This document shows positions 51,970 to 63,463 of a stretch of 64,000 nt of DNA, piece after piece. The DNA is taken from assembly GCA_035266845.1 (NCBI GenBank), contig DATFMP010000054.1, forward strand, positions 62,001 to 126,000. The letters are read 5' to 3'. Position numbers and translations under genes: made by a program. A model generated the notes under the pieces. That model had not been told where the DNA came from, ran no database searches, and worked only from the letters and a program-made list of their open reading frames with translations. Source of the DNA: DATFMP01 sp035266845 (lineage in GTDB: Bacteria; SAR324; JACQKK01). How positions within the stretch are numbered: the first letter of the stretch is position 1; every line of letters begins with the position of its first letter.

Positions 51970-52812
51970 ATGACCTACCTTGTCCTGGCCGTGCTGGTGC
52001 AGGTGGCGATGGCCGCCGTGCTCAAGATCGGGGAGCTGTACCAGCAGGATCGCCTGGCCGTAATGGCCTTCAACTACCTGTTCGCCGCCTTCATCGCCTC
52101 GGCGGTGTGGGCGGTGCAGGGCACGGGTCTGCCCAGTGTGCCCACGCTCGTGCTGGGGCCGGTGGCGGGCTTCTTCTACGCCATAGGGCTCTTCCTGTGG
52201 ATGGGCGGCATCGCCACGGCCGGCCTGGGCACCTCCACCACCGCCCTGCGCCTGAGCGTGCTCTGGCCCACGCTGCTCTCGCTGCTGGCCTTCGGCGAGC
52301 GGCCCTCCGGCTCACAACTGGTTGGCGTGGCCCTCACCTTCGGCGTGCTGGGCCTGCTGGGCGCGCACAGCCTGCGCGTGGGCCGCACGCGGGCGGGTCA
52401 GGGCGCCTTCGGCTGGCTGCTGGCCACGTTCGTGCTCAACGGCGGCGTGGGCATCTGCCAGAAGCTCTTCATCGAGTGGTCTCGGCCCGGTGAGGAGGTA
52501 CCCCTGCTCGCGCTGATCTTCACCACGGCCACGCTGATGTGCGGCGCGGTGATGCTGCGCCGGCGGCGGCGTCTGCGCCGCGGCGACGTGCTGCGTGGGC
52601 TGCTCTTCGGCTTCGGCAACGTGTGCTCCAACGGACTGCTGCTGCTGGGGCTGTCCCGCGTGCCGGGCGTGGTGGCCTTCCCGTTCGTCAGCGTGACCAT
52701 GATCGGGCTTACCGCGCTGACCGGCATCGTGCTGTGGCGCGAGCGTCCCGGGCTCTATGGCTCCGCGGCCATCGGCCTGGCCGGCGTGGCCATCGTGCTG
52801 ATGCTGCGCTAA
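51970..52812 (+). CDS. EamA/DMT-like permease
   Basis: This 280-residue integral membrane protein has about ten hydrophobic segments. It opens MTYLVLAVLVQVAMAAVLK, has two similar halves (TTALRLSVLWPTLLSLLAFGERP and GVVAFPFVSVTMIGLTALTGIVLWRERP), and ends in LAGVAIVLMLR. The E-R-P at the end of each half is typical of drug/metabolite transporters. The substrate is unknown. Confidence 0.8.
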   Translation: MTYLVLAVLVQVAMAAVLKIGELYQQDRLAVMAFNYLFAAFIASAVWAVQGTGLPSVPTLVLGPVAGFFYAIGLFLWMGGIATAGLGTSTTALRLSVLWPTLLSLLAFGERPSGSQLVGVALTFGVLGLLGAHSLRVGRTRAGQGAFGWLLATFVLNGGVGICQKLFIEWSRPGEEVPLLALIFTTATLMCGAVMLRRRRRLRRGDVLRGLLFGFGNVCSNGLLLLGLSRVPGVVAFPFVSVTMIGLTALTGIVLWRERPGLYGSAAIGLAGVAIVLMLR

Positions 52813-52975
52813 GCGCCCACGGGGCGCGATTGCCGGGGGCCGCGGCGGCGTGGTAAGGACCCCCGACAGCGGCGACGCGCCAGGGCCGGTGAAGCAGGCT
52901 CATCCGGCCGGCGTGCGACGGAAGGCCGCACCGGGGGCGCCCCGCCGCCCGGTCATCCTGCCATGGGAGCGAGCG

Positions 52976-54649
52976 ATGAAAGCGATGTCGGGCCGCGAGG
53001 CCTTCCTGACCTTGATGGAGGAGGAGGGCGTCGAGTATCTCTTCGGCAACCCGGGCACCACCGAGCTTCCCATCATGGACGCCCTGGTGGATCACCCCGC
53101 CATCCGCTACGTGCTGGCCCTGCAGGAGGCCGTGGCGGTGGGCATGGCGGACGGTTATTCGCGTGCAACCGGCAAGCTTTCCTGCACCAACCTGCACGTG
53201 GCCCCGGGACTCGGCAACGCCATCGGCTCGCTGTACACGGCGCGCTTCTTCGGTTCGCCCATGATCGTCACGGCCGGCCAGTGGGAGGCAGGGCACGGCC
53301 TCACCGAGCCGCTGCTCTCCGGCGATCTGGTGGCCATGGCCGCGCCCGTGGTGAAGTGGGCCACGGAAGTGCAACGCGTGGAGGACGTGCCGAGGGTCTT
53401 CCGCCGTGCCGCCAAGCTGGCCCTCACGCCGCCCACGGGGCCCGTGTTCGTCTCGCTGCCGGGCGACGTGCTGGTGAATTCCGCCGAGCTGGAGCTGGGC
53501 AGCGCCACGCGGCTGGATAGCCGCACGCGACCCTCCGATGAGGCCCTGGAGCATGTGGCGGAGCGCCTGCTGGGCGCCGGCGCGCCCGTCATCATCGCCG
53601 CGCAGGAGGTGAACACGAGCGATGCCTTCGCCGAGCTGGCGCGGGTGGCGGAGCTGCTGGGCGCGCCGGTGTACAATCAGTCCGTGCCCTCCCTGGCCGT
53701 GTTCGATACGGAGCACCCGCTGTTCGTGGGCGAGATCAGCCGCGACCAGCGTCGCGTGCGCGAGCGGCTGGATCCCCACGACCTGCTGTTCATGGTAGGC
53801 GGGGACGGCCTGCGCATGTCCGTGCAGTCGCCCGTGGAGCCGGTGCCGCCGGGCCTGCCCATCGTGCAGTTGGGCACGCGCGATTGGGAGATCGCCAAGA
53901 ACTATTCCGCGGAGATCGCTCTGGACGCGGACGTGCGCGAAACCCTGCGCGCACTGGCGCCCATCCTGGAGCGCCGCGGCAGCAAGTCCCAGGTCGCCGC
54001 GGCGGAGCAGCGGGTGGAGCGCATCCGTGGAGCGAACTGGGCCGCCAAACGCGCCGCCCGCGTGACGACGACCGAGCCACTGGGCGGCCGCAAGCCGATC
54101 CTGGCCGAATACCTGATGCTGCAGATCGCCGAGACCCTGCCGGCGGATGCCGTGGTGGTGGACGAGGGCATCACGGCCACGCGCAGCCTGCTGAGCCTGC
54201 TGCGCGCCAAGGAGCGGCAGCGCTACTTCGGCATGGCCAGCGGCGCCATCGGCTGGGGCATTGCCGCCGCGGTGGGCGTGCAGCTTGCCGTGCAGCCGCG
54301 CCGCGTGGTGGCCGTCATCGGGGACGGCAGCTCCATGTACAGCATCCAGGCGCTGTGGACGGCCGCGCGGCACCGCCTACCGATCACGTTCGTGATCGCC
54401 AGCAATGGCGCCTACAGCATCCTCAAGGAGCGGCTGGTGGCCTTCGGCGGCTCCTCGGTGGCCAAGGAGACCATGATCGGCATGGACTTCGAGCCGCCCA
54501 TCGGCTTTCCGGCGCTGGCGGAGTCCCTGGGCGTGGCGGCCCGCCGCGTGGAGGATCCGGCGGACATCGTGCCGGCCCTGCGCTGGGGGCTGGAGGCCGA
54601 CGGCCCCACCCTGCTGGATGTGGCCATCCACGACGGCTACCGCAGCTAG
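52976..54649 (+). CDS. ThDP-dependent decarboxylase, benzoylformate decarboxylase-like
   Basis: This 557-residue enzyme has the three ThDP domains. The catalytic Glu is in LALQEAVAVGMADGY, a His in CTNLHVAPGLGNA matches the benzoylformate decarboxylase active-site His, and the cofactor motif is IGDGSSMYSIQAL ending ASNGAYSIL. It likely decarboxylates an aromatic or branched 2-oxoacid; acetolactate-synthase-like alternatives are less likely because the FAD region is not conserved. GGGAGCG lies six bases upstream of ATG 52976. Confidence 0.85.
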   Translation: MKAMSGREAFLTLMEEEGVEYLFGNPGTTELPIMDALVDHPAIRYVLALQEAVAVGMADGYSRATGKLSCTNLHVAPGLGNAIGSLYTARFFGSPMIVTAGQWEAGHGLTEPLLSGDLVAMAAPVVKWATEVQRVEDVPRVFRRAAKLALTPPTGPVFVSLPGDVLVNSAELELGSATRLDSRTRPSDEALEHVAERLLGAGAPVIIAAQEVNTSDAFAELARVAELLGAPVYNQSVPSLAVFDTEHPLFVGEISRDQRRVRERLDPHDLLFMVGGDGLRMSVQSPVEPVPPGLPIVQLGTRDWEIAKNYSAEIALDADVRETLRALAPILERRGSKSQVAAAEQRVERIRGANWAAKRAARVTTTEPLGGRKPILAEYLMLQIAETLPADAVVVDEGITATRSLLSLLRAKERQRYFGMASGAIGWGIAAAVGVQLAVQPRRVVAVIGDGSSMYSIQALWTAARHRLPITFVIASNGAYSILKERLVAFGGSSVAKETMIGMDFEPPIGFPALAESLGVAARRVEDPADIVPALRWGLEADGPTLLDVAIHDGYRS

Positions 54650-54669
54650 CGGAACGAAGGCCTGTTTGG

Positions 54670-55413
54670 CTACACCTCCACGACGAGCCCGTCGTCGGCG
54701 CACTCGAAGTCGAGGTTGGGCACGCGGGCCAGCATGTCGGCGCTCATGTGGGTGAGAATCACACGGCGGGGACGCAGTTCGCCCAGGTGCGCCTGCAGGC
54801 TGGCCAGATCCAGGTGGAAGGGAATGCGCTTGTCGTGGAAGTAGGCTTCCGCGATGAGCAGGTCCGCATCCTGGGCGGCAGGAACCAGGTCCTCGCACCA
54901 CTCCGTATCGCCCGTGTAGCACAGCACGCGGCCCCCGCACTCGATGCGCAGGGCCAGGGGCTCCGTGCCCGGCGTATGGCGCACGGCCTGGGGCGTGATG
55001 GCCAACCCGGCCACCTCCTGGCGCACCCCCGGCGTCAGTTCCGTGATCTCGATGGCGTACTTCTGCTGCACGGCGCTCATGCCCGGGAACAGCGCGTCCA
55101 TGGTTTCGCGCAGGCGCTGGCGCGTGCCGGGCGGTCCGACGATGCGCAGCGGTGTGCTGCGCTTGCTGATGAGTTGCGCATCGAGGATGAAGAAGGGCAC
55201 ACCGCCGAAGTGATCGCCGTGCAGGTGCGAGAGCACGATCGTCTCCACAGCGTTGGGCTCCGCCCCGAAGCGGCGCATGGAGATCAGCGCGGAGGCTCCG
55301 CAATCCACCAGGAAACCCGTACCGCCACCCTGCACGAGGATGCAGGTCTGCAGGCGGCCACCGCTGCCAAAGGCATCGCCGCTGCCGAGAAAGGTCACGC
55401 GCAGATCGCTCAC
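54670..55413 (-). CDS. metallo-beta-lactamase fold hydrolase, RNase Z-like
   Basis: This 247-residue protein starts MSDLRVTFLGSGDAFGSGGR and has the metal motif H63-L-H65-G-D67-H68 in LSHLHGDHFGG, an Asp in CYTGDTEW and a final His in ILTHMSADM. The TFLGSGDAF opening and layout are those of RNase Z/arylsulfatase-like members. Whether it processes tRNA 3' ends or hydrolyses a small molecule is not clear, and the RNase Z exosite arm appears short. Confidence 0.85.
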   Translation of the reverse strand: MSDLRVTFLGSGDAFGSGGRLQTCILVQGGGTGFLVDCGASALISMRRFGAEPNAVETIVLSHLHGDHFGGVPFFILDAQLISKRSTPLRIVGPPGTRQRLRETMDALFPGMSAVQQKYAIEITELTPGVRQEVAGLAITPQAVRHTPGTEPLALRIECGGRVLCYTGDTEWCEDLVPAAQDADLLIAEAYFHDKRIPFHLDLASLQAHLGELRPRRVILTHMSADMLARVPNLDFECADDGLVVEV

Positions 55414-55482
55414 GGGGGCTCCTGGGCCGGAAATCGAAGCAAGGCCGGGGCAGCGGGCTGGGAGGGCTTTTCCGGACGCAGC

Positions 55483-56412
55483 CTAGAGAAGAGCCTTGGG
55501 CGTGTCGTCACGGTTGCCCCACTCCGCCCAGGAGCCATCATAGCCACGCACGCGCGGCAGGCCCAGCCATTTCAGCGTGAAGTAGGTGTGCGCGGCCCGC
55601 ACCAGCACCTGGCAGTAGACCACCGCCTCGCGGTCGGGCATCACCCCAAGCTGCTCGTAAGTCTCGCGCAGTTCCGCCGCGGACCGAAACGTGCCGTCCG
55701 GCCGCAGGTTGCGCTTCCACTCCATGGAGACGGCGCCGGGAATGTGACCCCCGTGCTTCGCGTAGCGCGTCGCACCGATGTACTCCAGCGTAGAGCGGGC
55801 ATCGACCAGCACCACGGCGGGATCGTGCAGGTGCGCGCGCACCCAGGCCAGGTCCGCGATGGCCGCCGACTTTGGGCGGGGCGTGAAAGCGGCGTATGGT
55901 GCGCTGAACGCCTCGCGGGAAACGGACCTGCCGCCGCGCAGCCAGGCCCGCCAACCGCCATCCAGCAGACGCCCGTGACCCTGGCCCAGGTAGTCCAACA
56001 CCCAGAACAGTCGCGCCGCGTAGAGGTCGCCCGCATCGTCGTACGCCACGACGGTGGTGCCCGCACCGATGCCGGCCCGACTCAGGGCTTCAGCCACCTG
56101 CGCCACAGGCGGCAGCATCCCCGCGACGCCCTTCACGGTGGCGAACAGTTCCTCGGCCGGCAGGTTCACCGCGCCTGGGATGTGCCCCTGGGCGTAAGCC
56201 GCGGCATCCCGGACATCCACGATGCGAAGGCCCGGCTGCGTGGCCTCGCGCAGGTGCGCAGCCAGCCACGGTGCCCGCACCAGCAGTTCGGGCCGCGGAT
56301 GCCAGGACGCAGCGCCAACAGCCTCTGCCCCGCCGAGCACCAGCAGCAGGGGCAGCGCAACGGCGATACCCCGAAGCGCGAACCGGGGCCTGGCAATCGA
56401 GCATAGACGCAT
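55483..56412 (-). CDS. secreted two-domain thiosulfate/3-mercaptopyruvate sulfurtransferase
   Basis: This 309-residue protein has a signal peptide (RGIAVALPLLLVLGGAEAVG) and two rhodanese domains. The first (LRIVDVRDAAAYAQGHIPGAVN) lacks a catalytic Cys, and the second has YCQVLVRAAHTYFTLKWLG with the persulfide Cys, then YDGSWAEWGN. The active loop deviates from the usual C-x-x-G-x by having Leu at the Gly position. It is probably periplasmic. ATG 56412 is preceded by a G-rich stretch; ATG 56433 is an alternative. Confidence 0.88.
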   Translation of the reverse strand: MRLCSIARPRFALRGIAVALPLLLVLGGAEAVGAASWHPRPELLVRAPWLAAHLREATQPGLRIVDVRDAAAYAQGHIPGAVNLPAEELFATVKGVAGMLPPVAQVAEALSRAGIGAGTTVVAYDDAGDLYAARLFWVLDYLGQGHGRLLDGGWRAWLRGGRSVSREAFSAPYAAFTPRPKSAAIADLAWVRAHLHDPAVVLVDARSTLEYIGATRYAKHGGHIPGAVSMEWKRNLRPDGTFRSAAELRETYEQLGVMPDREAVVYCQVLVRAAHTYFTLKWLGLPRVRGYDGSWAEWGNRDDTPKALL

Positions 56413-56518
56413 GCGTGTACCCCCGAAAGTCATGTGTGGCTGGAGTGAGGCTCGAAACGGACGGGCGCCCACCCTGCCCACCACACCGCGTCGACATATA
56501 TGCTCGGGCATTCGTGGC

Positions 56519-56553
56519 AAAAAAAAACGGTGCAGCCCGTCTGGGCTGCACCG
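56519..56553 (-). terminator. rho-independent terminator of the CfpA-like gene
   Basis: On the minus strand an 11-bp perfect stem (CGGTGCAGCCC / GGGCTGCACCG) with loop AGAC is followed by nine consecutive T. It lies 35 bases after the stop of the CfpA-like gene and is the only textbook intrinsic terminator found in the window. Confidence 0.9.
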
Positions 56554-56587
56554 TTTGTCCTGAGTGCGAGGCGTCGGTGCTGGCGGT

Positions 56588-58438
56588 CTAGTCGGCCAGC
56601 TGCTCGAACGTCTGGCTGAGGTCATCCCGCACCGTGGAGCGACGCCGCGAGAATTCGGCGAACGCGGTGTCGTGGAAGCCCCGGGAAACGGAGTACAGAA
56701 ACTCGTTCAGCACGTTGGCCATCGCCATCATGGTGGTCTTCTTGCGCTTGACCGAGGTGATATCCAGCTCCAGCAGGGCGCCGGGCAGGATGTGGTACGG
56801 ATTCACCAGCCCCTCGAACTCCTCGAACTTTTGCTCGAGGAAGTGCAAGCGGCTTTCCACGATGGTGCGATCGACCGGGTGCTGATTGCCGAAGATCTGC
56901 TGCAGCCGGTGCTTCGTGGCCGAGACGCGCTTGCGGAGCTCTTCCACGATGTACAGGTTGGTCTTGTTCATCTCCTCCACTTCGGTCGAGCGGGGCGGGA
57001 CGAACACGACCTCGTTCCACAGCTTCGGCGGCTCTTCCTCCACCTCTTCTTCGACGGCGCGGGAGAACCAACCGCCGGCCTTGGGCTTATCCTTCTTGAG
57101 GTATTGGCGCGCAATGTCCTCGTAGTCCTGGATGCCCTTGGCGGCCTTGTTGTCGTTGTACAGGACGTCCACCACGTTCACGACCTTCATGATCTCGGTA
57201 TGAAGCTCGTCGAACTGGGCATCGTAGGCATTGCGCATACCCCGCACCTGCTCGTCATCGTAGTACGACAGGCGGATGCCGTAGCGCTCGTCGGGCAGCG
57301 CATTGACGTCCGTGTCCTCGTACTCGCGGATGACGCACTGGCGCGCGTTCTTGTAGTTCTCGATGTGCTGGTAGCCCATCTTGGAGGTGTCCAGCACCGA
57401 GGTCAGGTTGTTCACCGCCGTGTTGAAGCCGCGGTTCCGGATGTTCTCGTTGTCGATGATGCGCTTAATGTTCTCACGCACATTGAGCGGATCGAACTCG
57501 TCCGGATCGATCTCGGCGTGCAGGCCCTCGATGCGGTCCATGAAGCGCTTGGCGATGAACTGGTAACGCCGCGACTGTTCGTTGTTCACGTCGTCGTCGA
57601 CGTAGTTGTCCAGGGCCTTGATCTTCTCGAACATCACCTCGGTGTCCGACAGCTCTTCCTTGCCTTCATCGATCAGGGTGTTGTTCAGCTCGGTGATTTC
57701 CTGCTCGATCAGGGCGTGGATGTGCTTGCTGATGATGTCCTTGATGATCGTCGCCAGCGAGGTCTGGTAGTGATAGATGGGGCTGATCAACTCCGAATCC
57801 AGGATGTTGATCGCCAACTTCACATCCATCACCGTCTTGGGCTTGTAAAAGTTGTTCTTGAACGAGCACTTGGCGATCGCATAGGCGTTCTCGCCACGCA
57901 CGAACGCGCCCACGTCCGACTTTTGACGCAGCAGCGCGTTGGTCTCGTTCTCCAACTCGTACATCCCACGCTGCACGTGCCCTTGCAGGTGCCCGTAGAT
58001 GTTGACGATGGACTTCTCAATCTCGCCCGTATTGAACTTGTCGATCCCGCCGATTTTGTCCAGGATCTCGGCGATCTCCCGCGGTGTATAGCGGTTGAGC
58101 GCTCGATACTCCTCCTTGTCCACCAGATCACGTACCTTCTTGCCCAGTTCATCCTCCATAGTGGTGATGTACCGGTTGTACATGTTCTGGAAGTTCTGGT
58201 TGAAGTAGTTGTGCAGCTTCGACTTGATGGAGCCCATCACGTCGAGCTTTTCCAACACTTCAGGCGGGAGCTTCGCGTGGATATGGTTCAGGACCTTATC
58301 CACTTCCTCGTCGATGAGGAGCTTGGACTCTTCGTATTCGTTCCTGTTGTCACGATTGAGGCTGTTCCGCGACCCCACCGCACTCGGCTTTTCCGGGTGG
58401 ATGACGTTGGGTCCTCGGGTCATGCTGTCTCGAGCCAT
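56588..58438 (-). CDS. CfpA-like cytoplasmic filament protein homologue
   Basis: This 616-residue, very charged protein is rich in Asn, Glu, Asp and Lys and is predicted to be mostly helical, with no signal peptide or membrane segment. Its segments RYTPREIAEILDKIGGIDKF, EIEKSIVNIYGHLQGHVQRG, GAFVRGENAYAIAKCSFKNN and LAINILDSELISPIYHYQ recall treponemal cytoplasmic filament protein CfpA, as I remember it. AGGAG lies eight bases upstream of ATG 58438. Base composition is visibly less G+C-rich than its neighbours. A strong terminator makes it a single-gene unit, which suggests high expression. Confidence 0.65.
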   Translation of the reverse strand: MARDSMTRGPNVIHPEKPSAVGSRNSLNRDNRNEYEESKLLIDEEVDKVLNHIHAKLPPEVLEKLDVMGSIKSKLHNYFNQNFQNMYNRYITTMEDELGKKVRDLVDKEEYRALNRYTPREIAEILDKIGGIDKFNTGEIEKSIVNIYGHLQGHVQRGMYELENETNALLRQKSDVGAFVRGENAYAIAKCSFKNNFYKPKTVMDVKLAINILDSELISPIYHYQTSLATIIKDIISKHIHALIEQEITELNNTLIDEGKEELSDTEVMFEKIKALDNYVDDDVNNEQSRRYQFIAKRFMDRIEGLHAEIDPDEFDPLNVRENIKRIIDNENIRNRGFNTAVNNLTSVLDTSKMGYQHIENYKNARQCVIREYEDTDVNALPDERYGIRLSYYDDEQVRGMRNAYDAQFDELHTEIMKVVNVVDVLYNDNKAAKGIQDYEDIARQYLKKDKPKAGGWFSRAVEEEVEEEPPKLWNEVVFVPPRSTEVEEMNKTNLYIVEELRKRVSATKHRLQQIFGNQHPVDRTIVESRLHFLEQKFEEFEGLVNPYHILPGALLELDITSVKRKKTTMMAMANVLNEFLYSVSRGFHDTAFAEFSRRRSTVRDDLSQTFEQLAD

Positions 58439-58777
58439 AATCTCGCTCCTCTTGTTTCCGTCTTACCGGTAGTCTTCAAGCACAACAGGGACGTGGTAAC
58501 AGACCAGATTCCCCACAAACCAAAGGGACGGGAAAGGTTTTTGCCCCTCTTTCTTCTGCAATTTCGCCCGAATTGTCAAACGAAATCGCGGCCGGGCCGC
58601 GCTGCCGGGCCGTCGCCCGGCCCCGCGCAGGCACCAGACACCCGCCGCCCCGCCGCACGGGCCACGCCGGGAGTCCACGCACCAAAGCCGTGCCGGGCGG
58701 CGCAATAGGATCCAGGAGCCCTGGCCGATGCCGGACGAACGGCCTGGGGGCGTCGGGTTCCGCAGGCGTGCGCCCAG
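58439..58777. other. intergenic region upstream of the CfpA-like gene
   Basis: This stretch of about 340 bases lies between the CfpA-like gene and the end of the lipoprotein gene, both leftward. On the minus strand TTGACA occurs near 58571-58576 in a low-G+C patch, but no good -10 follows at 17 bases. The leader of the CfpA-like gene would be about 100 bases. Short frames on both strands lack family features. No RNA gene was recognised. Confidence 0.45.
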
Positions 58778-59566
58778 TCACTCACCGGTCGGCCCCTTAA
58801 CGGCGTAGAAGACCCGCGGGTTGTCCCACTTCAGGGTCACGGTACCAGGCACGCCCGTGATGATCAGCTCGAAGGGGTGCGAGCCCACCGACACACCCAG
58901 CCGCCCTTTGGAGAGCTTGGGGAAGTCCACCTGGTAGGCCTGAGACCAGCGGTCGAGCCCCCGGAAGTACTTGTTGATGTAAAGAAAGGTGCGGCTCTCC
59001 GGCCGGATGCGCTGGATGCGCAGCGGGGATTCCAACTGGCCCTCGTCGTCGCGCAGAAACAGCCGCCAGGGAGCATTCGCCTTGTCCAACTGCGAGGGTT
59101 CGTTGGTGCCCTCATAGGTGAACAGGAGGATCGAGATCTCAGTCTCGAAGGCCTGCTCCTGCTGCGCCTGGAGTTGCTTCACGTCCGCATCGGAGAGCAG
59201 GAACTGCTTGCGCAGCATGTCCACATACAGCCGCCGGTAGGTGCGGTCCTGCACGATCGCATCCACTACCAGCGCCGGGCGGAAGTCCTCGTAGAAGTTG
59301 CCGCTGCGGTAGGTATCCCGGAAGTAGTCCGCCGTCGCGGCGTCCCGGTAGTGCAGCAGCGTGAAGGGACCCTGGGGCGCATCGCGCCGACGCGCCGTGG
59401 AGCAGGCGGCAAGCGCCAGCACCAGCAATGCCGACAGCAGCAGCCGACCGGCCAGGGCAGTGCCCGCACGACCGGGCAGGGTGGGCACCGGACGCGGGAC
59501 AGGGGCGCTGGCCGCGGCCCGTAGGGGGCCGTGCAGCGGGGCGCGATGGCGGGCTCGTGTTGTCAT
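58778..59566 (-). CDS. lipoprotein of unknown function
   Basis: This 262-residue protein has a long basic N-terminal tail, a hydrophobic segment (RLLLSALLVLALAAC) and a lipobox LAAC ending at C55, so it is probably a lipoprotein. The mature part (FTLLHYRDAATADYFRDTY to VFYAVKGPTGE) is soluble, mixed alpha/beta, with no recognised domain. The start at 59566 is uncertain, because the tail before the hydrophobic stretch is unusually long for a signal peptide; the true start may lie further downstream. It diverges from the pyrophosphatase gene. Confidence 0.7.
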   Translation of the reverse strand: MTTRARHRAPLHGPLRAAASAPVPRPVPTLPGRAGTALAGRLLLSALLVLALAACSTARRRDAPQGPFTLLHYRDAATADYFRDTYRSGNFYEDFRPALVVDAIVQDRTYRRLYVDMLRKQFLLSDADVKQLQAQQEQAFETEISILLFTYEGTNEPSQLDKANAPWRLFLRDDEGQLESPLRIQRIRPESRTFLYINKYFRGLDRWSQAYQVDFPKLSKGRLGVSVGSHPFELIITGVPGTVTLKWDNPRVFYAVKGPTGE

Positions 59567-59788
59567 TCCGCCTGCGATGTGACAAAAATGCGCGTTTAAA
59601 AAGCCTTTGCCGTGCAGGGTGATGCTGCCCTGCAACGTAGTCGATCGCGGCAGGCCTGTCCATTGCCGCCACCCCGCCGGGTGGGGCGGCGCCGCCTGAG
59701 GGCGCGGCGCCGTGCACGCGGGGTCGGCGCTATCCGGGTTTGAGCCATTGGAGCCGAAGCAGGCGAACGAACGAGGAGACACACAACC

Positions 59789-62059
<2,271 letters not shown>

Positions 62060-62071
62060 GCATGAAGCGTC

Positions 62072-62103
62072 CCCGGCCCCCGCGTGTCACGCGGGAGGCC
62101 GGG
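62072..62103 (+). terminator. hairpin after hppA
   Basis: CCCGGCC-CCCGCGTG pairs with CACGCGGG-A-GGCCGGG, a 15-bp stem with one bulged A, starting 12 bases after the hppA stop. There is no T-tract. It probably marks the transcript end. Confidence 0.5.
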
Positions 62104-62371
62104 CCGCAGGGCGGCACACGCACTGGTGCGGAAGCACCGGCCGGGCCGTGTACGGTCCGCGTCCCACCCATGTTTTTTGTTGCGCGGCAATTCAGGATAG
62201 ACTATCAGGTGAAACCCAATTCCTGCCCGCTAGCGGGGGTGCGCGGGAAGGAGCCGCTCCGGAGCCGTTGAACGCGGCGGCCCGGGCCGGTCGGCAAGGG
62301 GGGCTGGCTCGCACCCCCATGCGTCTTGCAGCACTCCCACGCAACGCATAGGGACAGCGGAACGACCGACG
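62104..62371. other. intergenic region upstream of the DksA-like fusion gene
   Basis: The rest of the roughly 310-base gap after hppA holds a T-rich patch at 62171-62180, then TTGCGCGG and TAGACT, which may be part of a promoter but are poorly spaced. No gene or RNA feature was recognised. Confidence 0.4.
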
Positions 62372-63412
62372 ATGGCGACGACCAAGAAGAAGGCTCAGCC
62401 CAAGCCGAAGGCAAAAAACACGGTATCCCGATCGAAATCGGCGGGAACCTCATCGGCCTCTCGTGCCTCCAAAGCGTCGAAGCCGACGCGGACGGCAACG
62501 GCGTCGAAGGCCACCAAGGCCTCGAAAGCCAAAGCGCCGAAGGCGAAGGCCTCTCCGGCCAAGGCGGCAAAGACGACCGCCAAGGCTCCGAAGGCCACGA
62601 AACCGGCCAAACCGACGAAGAGCGCGGCATCGTCTCGAACAACCCGGGCCGCAGCCGCGTCCACGGCAAAGTCATCGCGAGCGTCGAAACCGGCCAAGGC
62701 CGCCGGCGCTGCACGTGCCAAACCCGCGCCGAAACCGGCCAAGGCCGCCGGCGCATCCCAGGCCAGAGGAGCGGCAAAGACGTTGAAAGCGACAGGAGGA
62801 TCGAAGTCATCCAAGGTGGCAAGCACCAAGGCGAGCAAGGCCAAGCCCGCACCCAAGACGGCCGCGAAAGCGCCCAAGGTAGCGAAGGCCAAACCGGCCC
62901 CGAAGGCCGCCGCCCCCAAGGCCGCGGCCAAGGTACCGCCACCGCCGGTGGTGCCCGAGATGGGGGAGTCTCTCACCGAGAAGCTTCCGCACATCGACGA
63001 CAAGACGTTGGGCAAGATCATTGCCAAGCTGCAGGAGATGCGCGAGGAGAGCCTGTCCATCGTCAATCAGAACATGCAGACGGACCTGAAGCCGCGCGAG
63101 GAAGCCTCCGACGTGGGGGACGACCTGGATCAGGCCAGCAACGAGCGCGACCGGGAGTTCAACCTCATCATGCACCAGCGCCATCTGCGCCGGTTGCAGC
63201 AGATCAACGATGCGTTCGAGCGCATCGATGACGGCAGCTACGGCCTGTGCGAGGGGACGGACGAGCCCATCAATCCCAGGCGGCTGCTGATCATGCCGCT
63301 GGCCCGCTTCAGCCTGGAGTACCAGGAGCAGCAGGAGAAGATGCTGGGCCGCACCGTGGAAACGGAGCAGTTCCTGGAGAGCGGCGAGGACTCCTTCAGC
63401 GCCGAAGAGTGA
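62372..63412 (+). CDS. histone-H1-like/DksA-TraR-like fusion protein
   Basis: This 346-residue protein has two unlike halves. Residues 1-200 are a Lys/Ala/Pro/Ser repeat region (KASKPTRTATASKATKASKA style) like bacterial histone-H1-like or AlgP tails, expected to bind DNA without folding. Residues 205-346 are a DksA/TraR-like module with a coiled-coil part and the finger region YGLCEGTDEPINPRRLLIMP. Only one of the four zinc Cys remains. DksA proteins act in the RNA polymerase secondary channel. The fusion suggests a nucleoid-associated transcription regulator. The ribosome-binding site is weak. Confidence 0.8.
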   Translation: MATTKKKAQPKPKAKNTVSRSKSAGTSSASRASKASKPTRTATASKATKASKAKAPKAKASPAKAAKTTAKAPKATKPAKPTKSAASSRTTRAAAASTAKSSRASKPAKAAGAARAKPAPKPAKAAGASQARGAAKTLKATGGSKSSKVASTKASKAKPAPKTAAKAPKVAKAKPAPKAAAPKAAAKVPPPPVVPEMGESLTEKLPHIDDKTLGKIIAKLQEMREESLSIVNQNMQTDLKPREEASDVGDDLDQASNERDREFNLIMHQRHLRRLQQINDAFERIDDGSYGLCEGTDEPINPRRLLIMPLARFSLEYQEQQEKMLGRTVETEQFLESGEDSFSAEE

Positions 63413-63463
63413 CCCCGCGGGCAGCCGCGCACCGCGCGTCTGGCACCGGCCCCCGCGCGACGC

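Noticed and set aside
56564..58708. A 714-codon open frame on the plus strand
   Set aside because: It is the antisense shadow of the CfpA-like gene, a Leu/Val/His-rich low-complexity translation with no ribosome-binding site.
62372..62960. Possible CRISPR or tandem DNA repeat array
   Set aside because: The repetition comes from coding for Lys/Ala/Pro-rich residues in one open frame. Units vary in length, with no regular spacers.
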